Shown here piece by piece: positions 40,154 through 54,589 of a DNA stretch of 64,000 nucleotides. The notes under the pieces were generated by a model, which saw only the letters and a list, made by a program, of their open reading frames with translations, made no database searches and was not told where the DNA came from. Source of the DNA: Pseudomonas nabeulensis (GTDB lineage Bacteria > Pseudomonadota > Gammaproteobacteria > Pseudomonadales > Pseudomonadaceae); assembly GCF_004682045.1 (NCBI RefSeq), contig NZ_QUZT01000019.1, positions 1-64,000 of the forward strand, given 5' to 3'. How positions within the stretch are numbered: the stretch's first letter is position 1; each line of letters opens with the position of its first letter. The position numbers and the translations under genes were made by a program.

Positions 40154-41236
40154 CTACCTCAGTTTCAGGGTGGCAAGGCCAACCAGTACCAGAATCACGG
40201 TGATGATCCAGAAACGCACGATCACGCGCGGCTCGGGCCAGCCCTTGAGTTCAAAGTGGTGGTGAATCGGCGCCATGCGGAACACGCGGCGCCCGGTCAA
40301 TTTGAAGGAAGCCACCTGGATGACCACCGACAGGGTTTCCATCACAAACACGCCGCCCATGATGAACAGCACGATTTCCTGGCGAACGATCACCGCGATG
40401 GTGCCCAGGGCCGCACCCAGCGCCAGTGCGCCGACGTCACCCATGAAGACTTGCGCCGGGTAGGTGTTGAACCACAGGAAGCCCAGGCCGGCACCGATCA
40501 GCGCGCCACAGAATACGATCAGCTCGCCTGCGCCCGGCACGTACGGGATCAGCAGGTATTCAGCGAATTTTACGTTACCCGACAGGTAGCAGAAGATGCC
40601 GAGCGCGCCGCCCACCATCACCGTCGGCATGATCGCCAGGCCGTCGAGGCCGTCGGTAAGGTTCACCGCGTTGCTGGAGCCGACGATCACGAAATAGGTC
40701 AGCACCACGAAGCCCACGCCCAGGGGAATGCTGGCGTCCTTGAGCATCGGGATGATCAGGGTGGTTTCCACCGCGCTTGGCGCAGTCATGAACAAAAACA
40801 CCGCTGCGCCCAGGCCAAACACCGACTGCCAGAAATACTTCCAGCGGCTTGGCAGGCCTTTCGAATTCTTTTCGATCACCTTGCGGTAGTCATCCACCCA
40901 ACCAATGGCGCCGAACAGCAGGGTCACCAACAGCACCACCCATACGTAGCGGTTGTGCAGGTCGGCCCACAGCAAGGTGCTGATGCCGATAGACGAGAGG
41001 ATCAGCGCGCCGCCCATGGTCGGGGTACCGGATTTGGACAGGTGCGACTGCGGGCCGTCATTACGAACCGATTGACCAATTTGCAGGTTCTGCAGGGTGC
41101 GGATCATCCACGGGCCCAAAAACAGCGACAAAGACAGCGCGGTCAGCACACCCAGGATCCCGCGCAGGGTCAGGTACTGAAAGACCGCGAAGCCTTTGTG
41201 GAACTGTTGCAGATACTCAGCCAGCAGCAGCAGCAT
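40154..41236 (-). CDS. mraY: Phospho-N-acetylmuramoyl-pentapeptide transferase
   Basis: MraY moves phospho-MurNAc-pentapeptide onto undecaprenyl phosphate, making lipid I at the inner membrane. The start at 41236 ([12 protein letters not shown]) gives 360 residues, the typical length, and overlaps the murF stop by one base. Ten membrane segments are expected. [20 protein letters not shown] and [10 protein letters not shown] hold the catalytic aspartates, and [12 protein letters not shown] the conserved histidines. Confidence 0.97.
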   Translation of the reverse strand: MLLLLAEYLQQFHKGFAVFQYLTLRGILGVLTALSLSLFLGPWMIRTLQNLQIGQSVRNDGPQSHLSKSGTPTMGGALILSSIGISTLLWADLHNRYVWVVLLVTLLFGAIGWVDDYRKVIEKNSKGLPSRWKYFWQSVFGLGAAVFLFMTAPSAVETTLIIPMLKDASIPLGVGFVVLTYFVIVGSSNAVNLTDGLDGLAIMPTVMVGGALGIFCYLSGNVKFAEYLLIPYVPGAGELIVFCGALIGAGLGFLWFNTYPAQVFMGDVGALALGAALGTIAVIVRQEIVLFIMGGVFVMETLSVVIQVASFKLTGRRVFRMAPIHHHFELKGWPEPRVIVRFWIITVILVLVGLATLKLR

Positions 41237-42606
41237 TAATGTTTCTCCGTACTTGAACCACACAAAGCCACGACGACGTTTTCCATCACCGCGCTGCGCG
41301 ATCCCTTGATCAAAATGGTTGTGTGTTGGTCTTGTTCAGTTGCGGTCAGTGCCTGGATCAATTCGGCCTGGGTCGCGAAATGCCGTGCGCCAGGGCCGAA
41401 GGCGTTGACGGCGTGGGCCATGTTTGGACCCACGGCATACAGCGCATCGGCCTTGCCGACCGCGTAGGCACCGACTTCGCGGTGGCCTTGTTCTGCCCAG
41501 TCACCCAGCTCGCCGATATCGCCCAATACCAGCACCTTGCGCCCGGCGAAGGTGTTGAGCAGGTCAGCGGCAGCATTGATAGAGGACGGGTTGGCGTTGT
41601 AGGTGTCGTCGATGACGCGCATGCCATTGGTTGCCAACTGCGCCACGGTACGGCCCTTGACCGGCTGCACCGCACCCAGGCCGGTGGCGATGCCGAACAG
41701 CGACACGCCCAGGGCGTAGGCCGCAGCGGCAGCAGCCAGGGCATTGGCGACGTTATGGTTGCCCAGCAGGTTCAGTTGCACCTGCTCACTGCCTTGCGGG
41801 GTGTGCAAGGTGAACGATGGGCAGCCACGGGCATCGACGGTGATGTCGGATGCGTAAAAATCAGCCGCGGCATTGAGTACGGCAAAGGTCAGCACCTTGC
41901 GACCGGCAGCGCGTAGACGCCAGGTCTCGAAAGCCTTGTCGTCAAGATTAAGCACGGCAGTGCCCGAGGCATCCAGGCCTTCAAGGATTTCGCCCTTGGC
42001 TTCGACGATCTTTTCCGGGCCGCCGAACTCACCGACGTGGGCGTTTCCGGCGTTGTTGATAATGGCCACGTGAGGCTTGGTCAGCGCCACGGTGTAAGCG
42101 ATTTCGCCGATGCGCGAAGCCCCCAACTCGATCACCGCCGCCGTGTGTTCCGGGGCCAGTTCGAGCAGGGTCAGCGGTGCGCCGAAATCATTGTTCAGGT
42201 TGCCACGGGTGGCGAGCACCGGGCCGCGCGTGCGCAGGATACCGGCCAGCAGTTCCTTGACCGTGGTCTTGCCGCTGGAGCCGGTGATGGCTGCAACCGG
42301 CTTGTCGAACGCCGCACGATTCAAGGCACCCAGTTGACCAAGCGCCAAACGGGTATCGGCAACCAGCAACTGCGGCAGGGTGGAATCGGCCACTTCGCGT
42401 TGCACCAAGGCACCCACGGCACCTTTGGCGGCGACATCGTTGAGGTAGTCATGACCATCGAAACGCGGGCCCGCCAGCGCAACAAACAACTGCCCCGGCT
42501 TGATGGCGCGGCTGTCGATACTCACACCGTCGAAACTGCAATCGCTCGACAGCACACGGGCCGACAGGGCTTGGGTCAGTTCGCTGAACTTCATCGCCTT
42601 AAGCAT
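41236..42606 (-). CDS. murF: UDP-MurNAc-tripeptide--D-alanyl-D-alanine ligase
   Basis: MurF attaches D-Ala-D-Ala, completing the UDP-MurNAc-pentapeptide. The start at 42606 ([12 protein letters not shown]) gives 456 residues and overlaps murE by 8 bp; ATG at 42594 is the alternative. The ATP loop is [13 protein letters not shown], followed by [26 protein letters not shown] and [10 protein letters not shown]. Confidence 0.96.
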   Translation of the reverse strand: MLKAMKFSELTQALSARVLSSDCSFDGVSIDSRAIKPGQLFVALAGPRFDGHDYLNDVAAKGAVGALVQREVADSTLPQLLVADTRLALGQLGALNRAAFDKPVAAITGSSGKTTVKELLAGILRTRGPVLATRGNLNNDFGAPLTLLELAPEHTAAVIELGASRIGEIAYTVALTKPHVAIINNAGNAHVGEFGGPEKIVEAKGEILEGLDASGTAVLNLDDKAFETWRLRAAGRKVLTFAVLNAAADFYASDITVDARGCPSFTLHTPQGSEQVQLNLLGNHNVANALAAAAAAYALGVSLFGIATGLGAVQPVKGRTVAQLATNGMRVIDDTYNANPSSINAAADLLNTFAGRKVLVLGDIGELGDWAEQGHREVGAYAVGKADALYAVGPNMAHAVNAFGPGARHFATQAELIQALTATEQDQHTTILIKGSRSAVMENVVVALCGSSTEKH

Positions 42607-44061
42607 GGGCAACCTCCCAGGCGGTCAAGGCATGATCGGCCTCGACCAGATCGGAGAAGGCATGCCGTTCGCCGTTGATTTCCTGGTAGTCCTCGTGGCC
42701 TTTGCCGGCCAGCACCACCACATCGTCAACATTGGCGCTGGCGATCAATTGGGCGATGGCTACGCCGCGACCGGCAACGAAGGTGGCCTTGGACACGTCT
42801 TTGAAGCCTGTGCGGATATCGTCGAAAATCTGGCTCGGGTCTTCGCTGCGCGGGTTGTCGTCGGTAACGAGTACGCCGTCGGCCAGACGCTCGACAATTT
42901 CGGCCATCAGTGGGCGCTTGCCGCGATCACGATCACCGCCGCAACCGAACAGGCACAGCAATTTGCCCTTGGCATGCGGGCGCAGGGCTTCCAGTACTTT
43001 TTCCAGCGCGTCCGGGGTGTGGGCGTAATCGACCACCACCAGCGGCTGCTTGCCGCCACCCAGGCGTTGCATACGGCCAACCGGGCCTTCGAGCTTGGGC
43101 AGCACGTTGAGAATTTCGTCGAGGGCGTAGTCCAGGCCCAGCAACGCGCCGATGGCGGCGAGGACATTGCTCAGGTTGAAACGGCCGAGCAAGGTGCTGC
43201 GCAGGAGGTGCTCGCCCTGGGGCGTGACCAAGGTGGCGCGCACGCCTTCATCATCAAACTGGGCGGCACGGCAATACAGGTACGCGCTGGCGTCTTTCAG
43301 GCTGTAGCTGATCAGGCGCGATTCGCGGTCTTCGGCAGCCAATTGGCGACCGAATTCGTCGTCCAGGTTCACTACGCGGCACTTGAGGTCATTCCAGGCA
43401 AACAGCTTGGCCTTCTCGGCAGCGTAGGCCTCCATGGTGCCGTGGTAATCCAGGTGGTCACGGGACAGGTTGGTCATCACCGCCACATCAAAGGCCAACG
43501 CAGCAACACGGCCCTGGTGCAAGCCGTGGGACGACACTTCCATGGCCACCGCCTTGGCACCGGCCTTTTTCAGGTCGGCCAGGGTCGCTTGCACGGCGAT
43601 CGGGTTGGGCGTGGTGTGCAGGCCGCTTTGCAGCGCGCCATAAAAACCGGTGCCGAGGGTGCCGACAATGCCGCAGTGCTGGCCCAACAGGTCAAGCGCC
43701 TGGGCGACCAATTGGGTCACGCTGGTCTTGCCGTTGGTGCCGGTCACGCCGACCAGGTTGAGGTGGCGGCTCGGCTCACCATAGAAACGCCCGGCGATAT
43801 CCGACAGCTGTTTGGCCAGGCCCTTGACCGGAATCAACGGCACATCGGTGATCGGCAGCACGGTGGCACCTTCGACTTCATAGGCAACCGCCGCCGCGCC
43901 GCGCTGCAAGGCATCGGCGATATGCGCACGGCCATCGTATTTGCCGCCCGGCACCGCCAGGAACAAGTCACCGGCGCGTACATTGCGGCTGTCCAGGCTC
44001 AATTCGCGAATCAGCAGATCGCGGCCGGCATGGGCGAAAATCTTGTTCAGGCTAAGAGACA

Positions 44062-44062
<1 letters not shown>
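42599..44062 (-). CDS. murE: UDP-MurNAc-L-Ala-D-Glu--meso-diaminopimelate ligase
   Basis: MurE adds the third stem-peptide residue. The 487-residue product contains the ATP loop GVTGTNGKTSVTQL and DNPRSEDP, the motif that selects meso-diaminopimelate rather than lysine, as expected for a Gram-negative wall. Its start overlaps the ftsI stop by one base (TGATG). Confidence 0.97.
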
Positions 44063-46093
<2,031 letters not shown>

Positions 46094-46097
<4 letters not shown>

Positions 46098-47041
46098 CGC
46101 AACTTCTCCGCGACACGCATGACGGCGCTACGGGAACGTGGGTTGGCCTTGAGTTCGGCTTCGGAAGCGAACTGCGCTTTGCCATGGATTTTGATTTTCG
46201 GCACAAAGGCTTCGAAACGTACCGGCAGGTTGCGCGGCAGGTTGTCGGACTCGCCCTTGACCAGGCGACGCATGAACAATTTGACGATGCGGTCTTCCAG
46301 GGAATGGAAGCTGATCACCACCAGGCGACCGCCCACTTCCAGTGCATCCAGGGCAGCCTCGAGGCCCGCCTCCAGATCGCCCAGTTCGTTATTGACGTGA
46401 ATGCGCAGGCCCTGGAACGCACGGGTCGCCGGGTTCTTGCCCTTCTCCCAGGCCGGGTTGGCGACTTTGAGCACTTCGGCCAGATCGGCGGTACGTTCGA
46501 ACGGCTGGATTTCGCGACGCTCGACCACGGCACGGGCCATGCGGCCGGCGAAGCGCTCCTCACCGTATTCCTTGAATACGCGGGCGATTTCTTCGTGGGG
46601 AGCGGTGGCAATGAACTCGGCAGCGCTGATGCCGCGAGTCGGGTCCATGCGCATGTCGAGCGGGCCGTCGTTCATGAAACTGAAACCGCGTTCAGGGTCG
46701 TCGAGCTGCGGCGAAGACACGCCCAGGTCGAGCAAAACCCCGGCCACCTTGCCCGCCATGCCACGCTCGGCGACTTCGGCGCCCAGCTCGGCAAAGCTGC
46801 GCTGTACAACGACAAAGCGGCCGTCTTCGGCCGCTAGCGCTTGCCCGGTGGCAATCGCTTGAGGGTCTTTGTCGAATCCGAGGAGTTTGCCGTCGGACCC
46901 GAGCTGGCTGAGTATCAAGCGGCTATGCCCGCCCCTGCCGAAGGTGCCATCCAAATAGCAGCCATCCGCGCGTACGGCGAGAGCCTCGACGGCTTCGTCA
47001 AGCAGTACGGTGATGTGGTTAAAGCCGCTATCAATAGTCAC
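46094..47041 (-). CDS. rsmH: 16S rRNA (cytosine(1402)-N4)-methyltransferase
   Basis: RsmH methylates C1402 in the decoding centre of 16S rRNA using S-adenosylmethionine. The 315-residue product shows the binding motif [10 protein letters not shown] at about residues 31-40, [22 protein letters not shown] and [13 protein letters not shown]. RsmI, coded at 48298-49170, methylates the 2'-O of the same nucleotide, so both enzymes of the m4Cm1402 mark are in this window. Confidence 0.97.
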
Positions 47042-47493
47042 AGGATCAAATCACGCAGTTCATCAGGCATCGCGCCCGGTTGTTGAATAGCAGCCAGGTC
47101 AGCTGCAGAAACAGCATCCCAGGCATCTTCGTCCCACAATTGGAACTTGTTCAGTTGGCCCACCAGCATTGCGCGCTTATCCAGCTTGGCGTACTCGCGC
47201 AAACGCGGCGGCACCAGGAAACGACCACTGCCATCGAGCTCGAGGTCGACGGCATTACCAATCAGCAAACGTTGCAGACGGCGGTTTTCTTCGCGCAATG
47301 AAGGCAGCGCGCGCAACTTGGTTTCAATCAACTCCCACTCATCGAGGGGGTAAACACACAAACAGGGATCAACGGCATCAATGGTGATGATTAACTGCCC
47401 GGAACTTCGCGAAATGAGCTCGTCACGATACCGGCTCGGCATGGCGAGACGGCCTTTTGCATCGAGACTGATAGCGTTAGCTCCGCGAAACAC
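47038..47493 (-). CDS. mraZ: Transcriptional regulator MraZ
   Basis: MraZ is a ring-forming DNA-binding protein of the AbrB-like fold that represses its own dcw promoter. The 151-residue product carries two copies of the SxxxDxKGR(L/F) motif: [16 protein letters not shown] near the N-terminus and [15 protein letters not shown] in the middle. It begins with GTG at 47493, with GGAG ten bases upstream. First gene of the cluster; its stop overlaps rsmH as ATGA. Its likely operator is at 47535-47559. Confidence 0.96.
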   Translation of the reverse strand: MFRGANAISLDAKGRLAMPSRYRDELISRSSGQLIITIDAVDPCLCVYPLDEWELIETKLRALPSLREENRRLQRLLIGNAVDLELDGSGRFLVPPRLREYAKLDKRAMLVGQLNKFQLWDEDAWDAVSAADLAAIQQPGAMPDELRDLIL

Positions 47494-47534
47494 AGATGCG
47501 TTTCTCCAAATTTTAGCGTTTTACGTTCAAAAAA

Positions 47535-47559
47535 CCCACTTTGTGCCACTTTCCGCCAC
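47535..47559 (-). promoter_or_regulatory. MraZ operator, three direct repeats
   Basis: On the minus strand GTGGC, GTGGC and GTGGG occur at exactly 10-bp spacing (plus-strand positions 47555-47559, 47545-47549, 47535-47539). Three TGGG-like boxes at one helical turn are the known MraZ-binding pattern. They sit 8 to 33 bases downstream of the -10 hexamer, overlapping the start of transcription, as expected for repression. Confidence 0.8.
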
Positions 47560-47567
47560 TTGCGCAC

Positions 47568-47597
47568 ACTATAGGAATGCGCCCACCACACCGTCAA
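47568..47597 (-). promoter_or_regulatory. Promoter of the dcw cluster
   Basis: On the minus strand TTGACG (complement of 47592-47597) and TATAGT (complement of 47568-47573) are 18 bases apart, a strong sigma-70 match. It lies 75 bp upstream of the mraZ start codon and just before the MraZ repeats. Confidence 0.7.
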
Positions 47598-47847
47598 GGC
47601 GCGGATTCAAGGAAAAGCCTTACAGAACGGAGATTTAGGATCGTAAAAGGAGGAGAAACCAGAGTTCGGCGATGTTTTTGACCCAGCAAGCACAAATAAC
47701 TCAAAGCGCTATGGCTTAAAGTTAAAGTGATTTATTAAGAGTAAGATTTTTTTGGTATTACGAAGATGCATCTGCCAATGATTCGGCAGGGAGGGATTCT
47801 TGCGTTATTACCGGGTTTCTGCCCGAGATTCGGACAGAAGGAAAAAG
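47598..47847. other. Non-coding gap between the dcw promoter and rnpB
   Basis: About 250 bp, AT-rich in its middle (47690-47760), without a supported gene, REP or terminator apart from the T tract that ends rnpB at its right edge. Because rnpB is on the minus strand its transcript runs toward this gap and then toward mraZ, so termination here matters for keeping the two units apart. I see no second terminator hairpin. Confidence 0.5.
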
Positions 47848-48201
47848 GTGGAGAGTCGATCTGTAAGCCGGGTTCTGTCTTGAACAGTCATTCGTCTACG
47901 ATGGCCATCACTGGACATCTTTAGCAACCTACCCGGTCCCAGCGCGGGCCACGCCTTGGGACCCTATTTGGTCTTGCTCCAAGTGGGGTTTACCTAGCCA
48001 CGAACTGTTGCCAGTCGTGCGGTGCGCTCTTACCGCACCTTTTCACCCTTACCGGCACCGAAGTGCTTAGGCGGTTATTTTCTGTGGCACTTTCCGTAGG
48101 CTCACGCCTCCCAGGCATTACCTGGCACTTCGCCCTATGGAGCCCGGACTTTCCTCCCCCCCCTAATTTTCATAGGGGGCAGCGACTGTCCAATCGACTC
48201 T
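47848..48201 (-). ncRNA. rnpB: RNase P RNA, bacterial class A
   Basis: The catalytic RNA that trims the 5' leader of tRNA precursors. On the minus strand the 5' region AGAGTCGATTGG and the 3' region ATCGACTCT pair as helix P1. The conserved GGAAAGTCCGGGCTCC, GAAGTGCCAGG, GCGAGCCTACGG-like, GGTAAGGGTGAAAAGGTG and AGACAGAACCCGGCTTA blocks are present in the correct order. The length is about 354 bases and the RNA ends at a T tract after CCACC. Ends are accurate to a few bases. Confidence 0.96.
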
Positions 48202-48297
48202 CCGCCGCGCAGGTTAACGGCACGGCGCACTTAGGACAAGTATTAAAAGTGCAGTATTGCCATCACGTTCAGACGAAATACAGGTTTGCCCCCGGAA

Positions 48298-49170
48298 CTA
48301 TTCGTCTTTCTGTTTATCCAGCGCGACTTGATACAACACATTCTTGCGTACCCCAGTGATTTCTGCCGCCAGGGCCGCAGCGCGCTTGAGCGGCATTTCC
48401 TTAAGCAGCAGATCCAGGATGCGCATGGCTTCGCTACCCACGGCATCTTCGCTTTCCGGTGCGGTCCAGCCCGCCACCAGCACCACGCACTCGCCGCGCT
48501 GCTGGTTGCTGTCGCCTTCGACGAAGGCACGCAACTCTTCCAGGGGCAGGCCCTTGAGGGTTTCGAAGGTTTTGGTCAGTTCGCGTGCGAGCAACGCCAC
48601 GCGGTCGCCGCCGAAGACCAACTCCATATCCTGCAGGCATTCAAGAATGCGATGAGGCGCCTCATAAAAAATCAGGGTACGCGGTTCTTCCTTTACCGCT
48701 TGAAGACGCGCCCGCCGGCCGACGGCCTTGGCCGGCAAAAAACCTTCGAAGATAAACCGGTCAGACGGCAGCCCCGCCGCCGACAATGCCGCGATCAGCG
48801 CGCAAGCACCTGGAACGGGGACTACATTAATACCAGCGGCCCGCGCCTGGCGAACCAAGTGATAACCCGGATCAGAGATCAGTGGCGTGCCTGCATCGGA
48901 GATCAGCGCGACATCATCCCCGGCCAGCAGGCGGACGATAAACCGGCTGCCCTCTTCGCGCTCGTTGTGCTCGTGGCACGCCGCTAATGGCGTGCTGATA
49001 CCAAAATGCTGCATCAAACGCTGGGAGTGACGGGTGTCTTCCGCCGCGATCAATTTAACGTCGCGCAACACTTTCAATGCCCGGGCACTGATGTCGTCCA
49101 GGTTGCCAATGGGCGTCGCCACGACAAAAAGCGAGCCAGCAGTGGAATTCAAAGAACCTGGAGCAGTCAA
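48298..49170 (-). CDS. rsmI: 16S rRNA (cytidine(1402)-2'-O)-methyltransferase
   Basis: RsmI methylates the ribose of C1402 in 16S rRNA. The sequence shows VVATPIGNLDDIS, AAEDTRHSQRL, LISDAGTPLISDPG and FYEAPHRI, the tetrapyrrole-methylase-fold signature. TTG at 49170 (290 residues) has GAGG eight bases upstream and fits homologue length; ATG at 49203 or GTG at 49179 would add 11 or 3 residues. It is divergent from lpoA, as in the conserved rsmI-lpoA-yraN-diaA-dolP block. Confidence 0.95.
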   Translation of the reverse strand: MTAPGSLNSTAGSLFVVATPIGNLDDISARALKVLRDVKLIAAEDTRHSQRLMQHFGISTPLAACHEHNEREEGSRFIVRLLAGDDVALISDAGTPLISDPGYHLVRQARAAGINVVPVPGACALIAALSAAGLPSDRFIFEGFLPAKAVGRRARLQAVKEEPRTLIFYEAPHRILECLQDMELVFGGDRVALLARELTKTFETLKGLPLEELRAFVEGDSNQQRGECVVLVAGWTAPESEDAVGSEAMRILDLLLKEMPLKRAAALAAEITGVRKNVLYQVALDKQKDE

Positions 49171-49379
49171 AACGCACACCTCGATGGTTGGCAAAAGCCG
49201 CATTGTAGCGCGTAGATGCCTGGAAAATATGCCATCACTGGCGATGCCTTTTCAGCCGTCGATCGCCATTAGCAACATTTACACGACCTAAATCGACGGT
49301 TTCACGCCAGTAACATCGCGCCTGGGCCAGTGCTTGGGTACAATTCCACGCTAATTTGATCGGTATCAGGAACACTTAC

Positions 49380-51190
49380 ATGATCGCTTGCCTGCGGCTG
49401 CTCTCCGCCCTCTGCCTCGCTGCCCTGTTGGCCGCTTGCGCCAGCTCGCCCTCGTCCAGCCTTGGCGACCTTCCACGGACGCCGGACGCCAGTATCGAGC
49501 AACTGCTCGAACAGGCCTCGACCGCCAAGACGCCAGAAAAGGCCGCATTACTGCGCCTGAGTGCGGCAGACATGGCCTACAAGCAGAACAACCCTGGACG
49601 CTCCTCGCAAATCCTTGCGCAAGTGCCTTTGGATGTTCTCAAGCCCGCCGCGCAAGTGTTTGCCAGCACCCTGGCCGCCGAATTGGCCATGGCGCGCAAC
49701 CAGCCCAAGGCTGCGTTGACCGCCTTGAACCACCCCAGCCTGCAAAGCCTGAAAGACCTGCCGACTGACCAGCAGATTCGCACCGACACCGTGCATGCCC
49801 GCGCTTATGAAGCCGACGGCCAGACCCTGGCCGCCGCTCGCGAGCGTGTCGCCATGGCGCCGTTGCTCACCGGTGATGCCGCCAGCAGCAACCATGAAGC
49901 CATCTGGGCCTTGATTGCCGCGCTGCCTGCCGAGCAACTGCAAGCCAGCGGCAACCCGACGCTCGACGGCTGGATCACCCTGGCCCAGGCGGTCAAGGGC
50001 GCTGGCACCCTGGAGCAGCAACAAGCGGCCATCGACACCTGGCGTGCGCAAAACCCAGGCCATCCAGCCTCGGTGCAACTGCCAATCCCGCTGACCAAGC
50101 TCAAAGAACTGGCCAGCCAGCCGTTGAACAAGATCGCCGTGCTGCTGCCACAGGACGGCCAACTGGCCGCTGTCGGCAAGGCATTGCGCGAAGGCTTCAT
50201 GGCCGCCCACTACCAGGCGGAGCAAGCCGGCCAAAAGCCTCCGACCATCGAGTTCTATGACAGCTCGCGCCTCAACTCTCTCGACGAGTTCTATAGCAAA
50301 GCCCAGGCTGCCGGCGTGCAACTGGTGGTGGGCCCGCTGGAGAAGCCGCTGGTCAAACAGCTGGCCTCGCGCCCACAACTGCCCATCACGACCTTGGCGC
50401 TGAACTACAGCGAAACCGACCATAACCCACCACAACTGTTCCAGTTCGGCCTGGCTGCCGAAGACGAAGCCCGCGAAGTATCCCGTCGCGCTCGCGCCAA
50501 CGGCCTGCACCGCGCTGCGGCGATGGTGCCGCGTGGCGAATGGGGTGAGCGTGTCTATAAAGCCTTCCGCCAGGATTGGGAAGCCAATGGCGGTACCGTG
50601 GTCGGCGTTGAATACGTCGACCAGCCGGTTGCCCTGGCCCAGCAAATTGCCGACCTGTTCCAACTGCGTAAAAGCGAAGGCCGCGCCAAGAGCCTGCAAA
50701 GTACCGTCGGCACCGACGTCGCCGCGCAGCCGTCGCGTCGCCAGGACATCGAGTTCATCTTCCTGGCCGTGACCCCGCAACTGGCCCAGCAGATCAAGCC
50801 GACCCTGAACTTCCAATACGCCGGTGACGTGCCGGTGTACGCGACCTCCCACGTGTTCAGCGCCAGCGGTGACAAGAACCAGTACCTGGACATGACCAAC
50901 GTGATGTTCTGCGAAACCCCTTGGCTGCTCAACACCACCGACCCACTGCGCAACCAGGTTGCCGCGCAATGGCCACAAGCCAATGGCAGCCTTGGCCGCC
51001 TGTATGCGATGGGCGTCGACGCCTACCGCCTGGCACCGCGCCTGGGCCAACTCAAGGCATTGCCGGACACCCGCGTTGACGGCCTTTCGGGCAGCCTGGG
51101 CATCAGCGCCAGCCAGCGCGTTGATCGCCAGATGCCATGGGCCAAGTTCGTCGGTGGCGACATCCAACGCCTGCCAGATACCCCACGCTG

Positions 51191-51191
<1 letters not shown>
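49380..51191 (+). CDS. lpoA: Penicillin-binding protein activator LpoA
   Basis: LpoA is an outer-membrane lipoprotein that reaches through the periplasm to activate peptidoglycan synthase PBP1A. Starting at ATG 49380 the 603-residue product has a lipoprotein signal (LCLAALLAAC, Cys at about residue 19). An N-terminal TPR-like helical domain runs to about residue 250, followed by a bilobed periplasmic-binding-like domain (NKIAVLLPQDGQLAAVGKALREGF). It overlaps yraN by one base. Confidence 0.95.
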
Positions 51192-52826
<1,635 letters not shown>

Positions 52827-52842
52827 TGACAGCCGCATTTTT

Positions 52843-52886
52843 GTAGTGAGCGGGCTTGCCCCGCGCGGGGCAAGCCCGCTCACTAC
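52843..52886. repeat. REP pair (GII-like), perfect 44-bp palindrome
   Basis: Two 22-bp arms, GTAGTGAGCGGGCTTGCCCC with GC and its complement, abut without a spacer, making a perfect 44-bp palindrome. The GAGCGGGCTTGCCCCGC core fits the GII REP class. It lies 17 bp after dolP and just before a bidirectional terminator. Confidence 0.88.
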
Positions 52887-52895
52887 AGAAGCCAT

Positions 52896-52936
52896 GCAAA
52901 AGCCCCCTGCGCCATGGGCGTCAGGGGGCTTTTTAT
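52896..52936. terminator. Bidirectional intrinsic terminator
   Basis: AAAAGCCCCCTG (52898-52909) and CAGGGGGCTTTT (52922-52933) pair around a 12-base loop, with A and T tracts on either side. It serves the convergent dolP and dehydrogenase transcripts. Confidence 0.88.
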
Positions 52937-52954
52937 TGGGCGATGATCAGCGAA

Positions 52955-54589
52955 TCAAACTTCCCCCACCAACACATCCGCAATCCGAATGCTCAACGCC
53001 GCGCCGGTCAGCGTCGGGTTCACGCAGGACGATGACGGCATCACGCTGGTGCCTGCGATAAACAGGTTGGCGTGGTCATGGCTGCGGCAATCGCGGTCCA
53101 CGACGGAGTCTTTTGGATCGTCGCCCATGATGGTAGTGCCCATGATGTGCTGACGGTTCTGGAAGCCCACATCGGTGCTGAGGATGTCCGCATCCAGCAG
53201 CTTGGCGAACTGCTTGAAGTCCTCCAGCGCCTTCTCTTTACCCGCGTGCCAGTAGTCCGGAACGCTGTAGTAGATCTCCGGCACCGGCAGGCCGATGGCG
53301 TCGAACTTGGTCTTGCTCGGCGTCACGCGGTTTTCCGGCAGCGGCAGGGTTTCGAAGTCCACCGCCCAGTTGAGCGACCGCGCCGATTGCAGGCGAATCT
53401 GCTCATCGAGCTTGGAGCCCAGTACACCCTTGGCGATCAGGTTGGAGGTGATCTGCGACGTCGGCACGGTGTTGCGCACCTTGATCTTGTAGCTCGGGTA
53501 GTCGTTGCGGAACGCACCGTCGCGGCTGTTGAGGTACACCAGCAATTGCGTCGGCCCCTCACCAGGCCACATGTCTTCCTTGGTCATCACGTTCATGCTG
53601 ATGCCGGTGTGGTCCATCAGGTTGCGGCCCACCTGGTCGGACGAGTTGGCAATGCCGTTGGGGTATTTGTCCGAGGTCGACATCAGCAGCAATTTCGGCG
53701 ATTCGATGCCATAGGCGGCCAGCACGAAGTAACGCGCAGTCAGCTTATGGGTCGATTTGTCGGGGCGCATGTACCAGATCGCGGTGATTTTGCCGTCATC
53801 CCCCGCCTCGATTTTGTACACCACCGAGTTTTCCAACACCTTGGCGCCGTGGCGCTCGGCTTCGTCGATGTGCATCGAGCCATCGTACTTGGCCGCAATC
53901 GGGCATACCGGGTTGCAGTTGTTGTTACCGGCACACGGCGGGCGCTTGCCGTAGGTGCGGGTGGCGCGACCGTTGGGTTCCAGGATCGGGTTGTAGCCGC
54001 CTTTGCCGAGCATTTCCGAAAGACGAGTGAACATGTAGCTCGGCTTGAGGCCTTCCATTGGGTACGGGATCGAACGTGGCGGAAACGCTTCGCCGCCCTG
54101 CCCGCTTTCGTCCTGACCGTCGACACCGGACACGCCCAACTCGGTTTCGGCACGGGCATAGAACGGTTCGAGTTCGTCGTAGCTGATCGGCCAATCGCGG
54201 CCACGGCCATACAACGACTTCAAGCGGAAGTCGTTGGGCAGCATGCGCCACAACGAAGAACCAAAGTGCCAGGTGGTGCCACCGACCACACGCAGGTACG
54301 AGGTGTTGTATTTGACCGGGCCGACTTGCTGCAGGTAATCGCCATAGGTCGACGGCGCATGCGGCAGGCTTGGGTACGGCGAGCCGGCACCCTGCAACTT
54401 GGCATTGGCCAGCGACAACTTGACCGGCGCATTGCGGAAGGTTTCCACCACATCACGGCGATTGACCCGTGGGCCCGCCTCCAGAACGATCACCGACTTG
54501 CCGGCCTTGGCCAGCCCAGTGGCGATCAGGCCGCCCATCACGCCGGAGCCGATGATGACGACATCGGCATCGAATTCAGCCTTGCTCAT
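52955..54589 (-). CDS. GMC-type flavoprotein subunit of a membrane sugar (gluconate-type) dehydrogenase
   Basis: The 544-residue catalytic subunit has the FAD loop VVIIGSGVMGGLIATGLAKAG at residues 9-29 and the C-terminal GMC motifs (HIMGTTIMGDD, and CVNPTLTGAALSIRIAD). A cysteine cluster in CAGNNNCNPVCPIAAKYDG suits the 3Fe-4S site found in this dehydrogenase family. The three-subunit family oxidises gluconate, 2-ketogluconate, sorbitol or fructose on the periplasmic side. Gluconate is the likeliest substrate in pseudomonads, but sequence alone does not decide. It overlaps the small subunit as ATGA. Export should occur with the Tat-signal partner. Confidence 0.9.
   Translation of the reverse strand: MSKAEFDADVVIIGSGVMGGLIATGLAKAGKSVIVLEAGPRVNRRDVVETFRNAPVKLSLANAKLQGAGSPYPSLPHAPSTYGDYLQQVGPVKYNTSYLRVVGGTTWHFGSSLWRMLPNDFRLKSLYGRGRDWPISYDELEPFYARAETELGVSGVDGQDESGQGGEAFPPRSIPYPMEGLKPSYMFTRLSEMLGKGGYNPILEPNGRATRTYGKRPPCAGNNNCNPVCPIAAKYDGSMHIDEAERHGAKVLENSVVYKIEAGDDGKITAIWYMRPDKSTHKLTARYFVLAAYGIESPKLLLMSTSDKYPNGIANSSDQVGRNLMDHTGISMNVMTKEDMWPGEGPTQLLVYLNSRDGAFRNDYPSYKIKVRNTVPTSQITSNLIAKGVLGSKLDEQIRLQSARSLNWAVDFETLPLPENRVTPSKTKFDAIGLPVPEIYYSVPDYWHAGKEKALEDFKQFAKLLDADILSTDVGFQNRQHIMGTTIMGDDPKDSVVDRDCRSHDHANLFIAGTSVMPSSSCVNPTLTGAALSIRIADVLVGEV

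Noticed and set aside
48063..48359. Plus-strand frame of 98 codons
   Set aside because: It lies mostly inside rnpB on the other strand, whose conserved RNA blocks explain the sequence.
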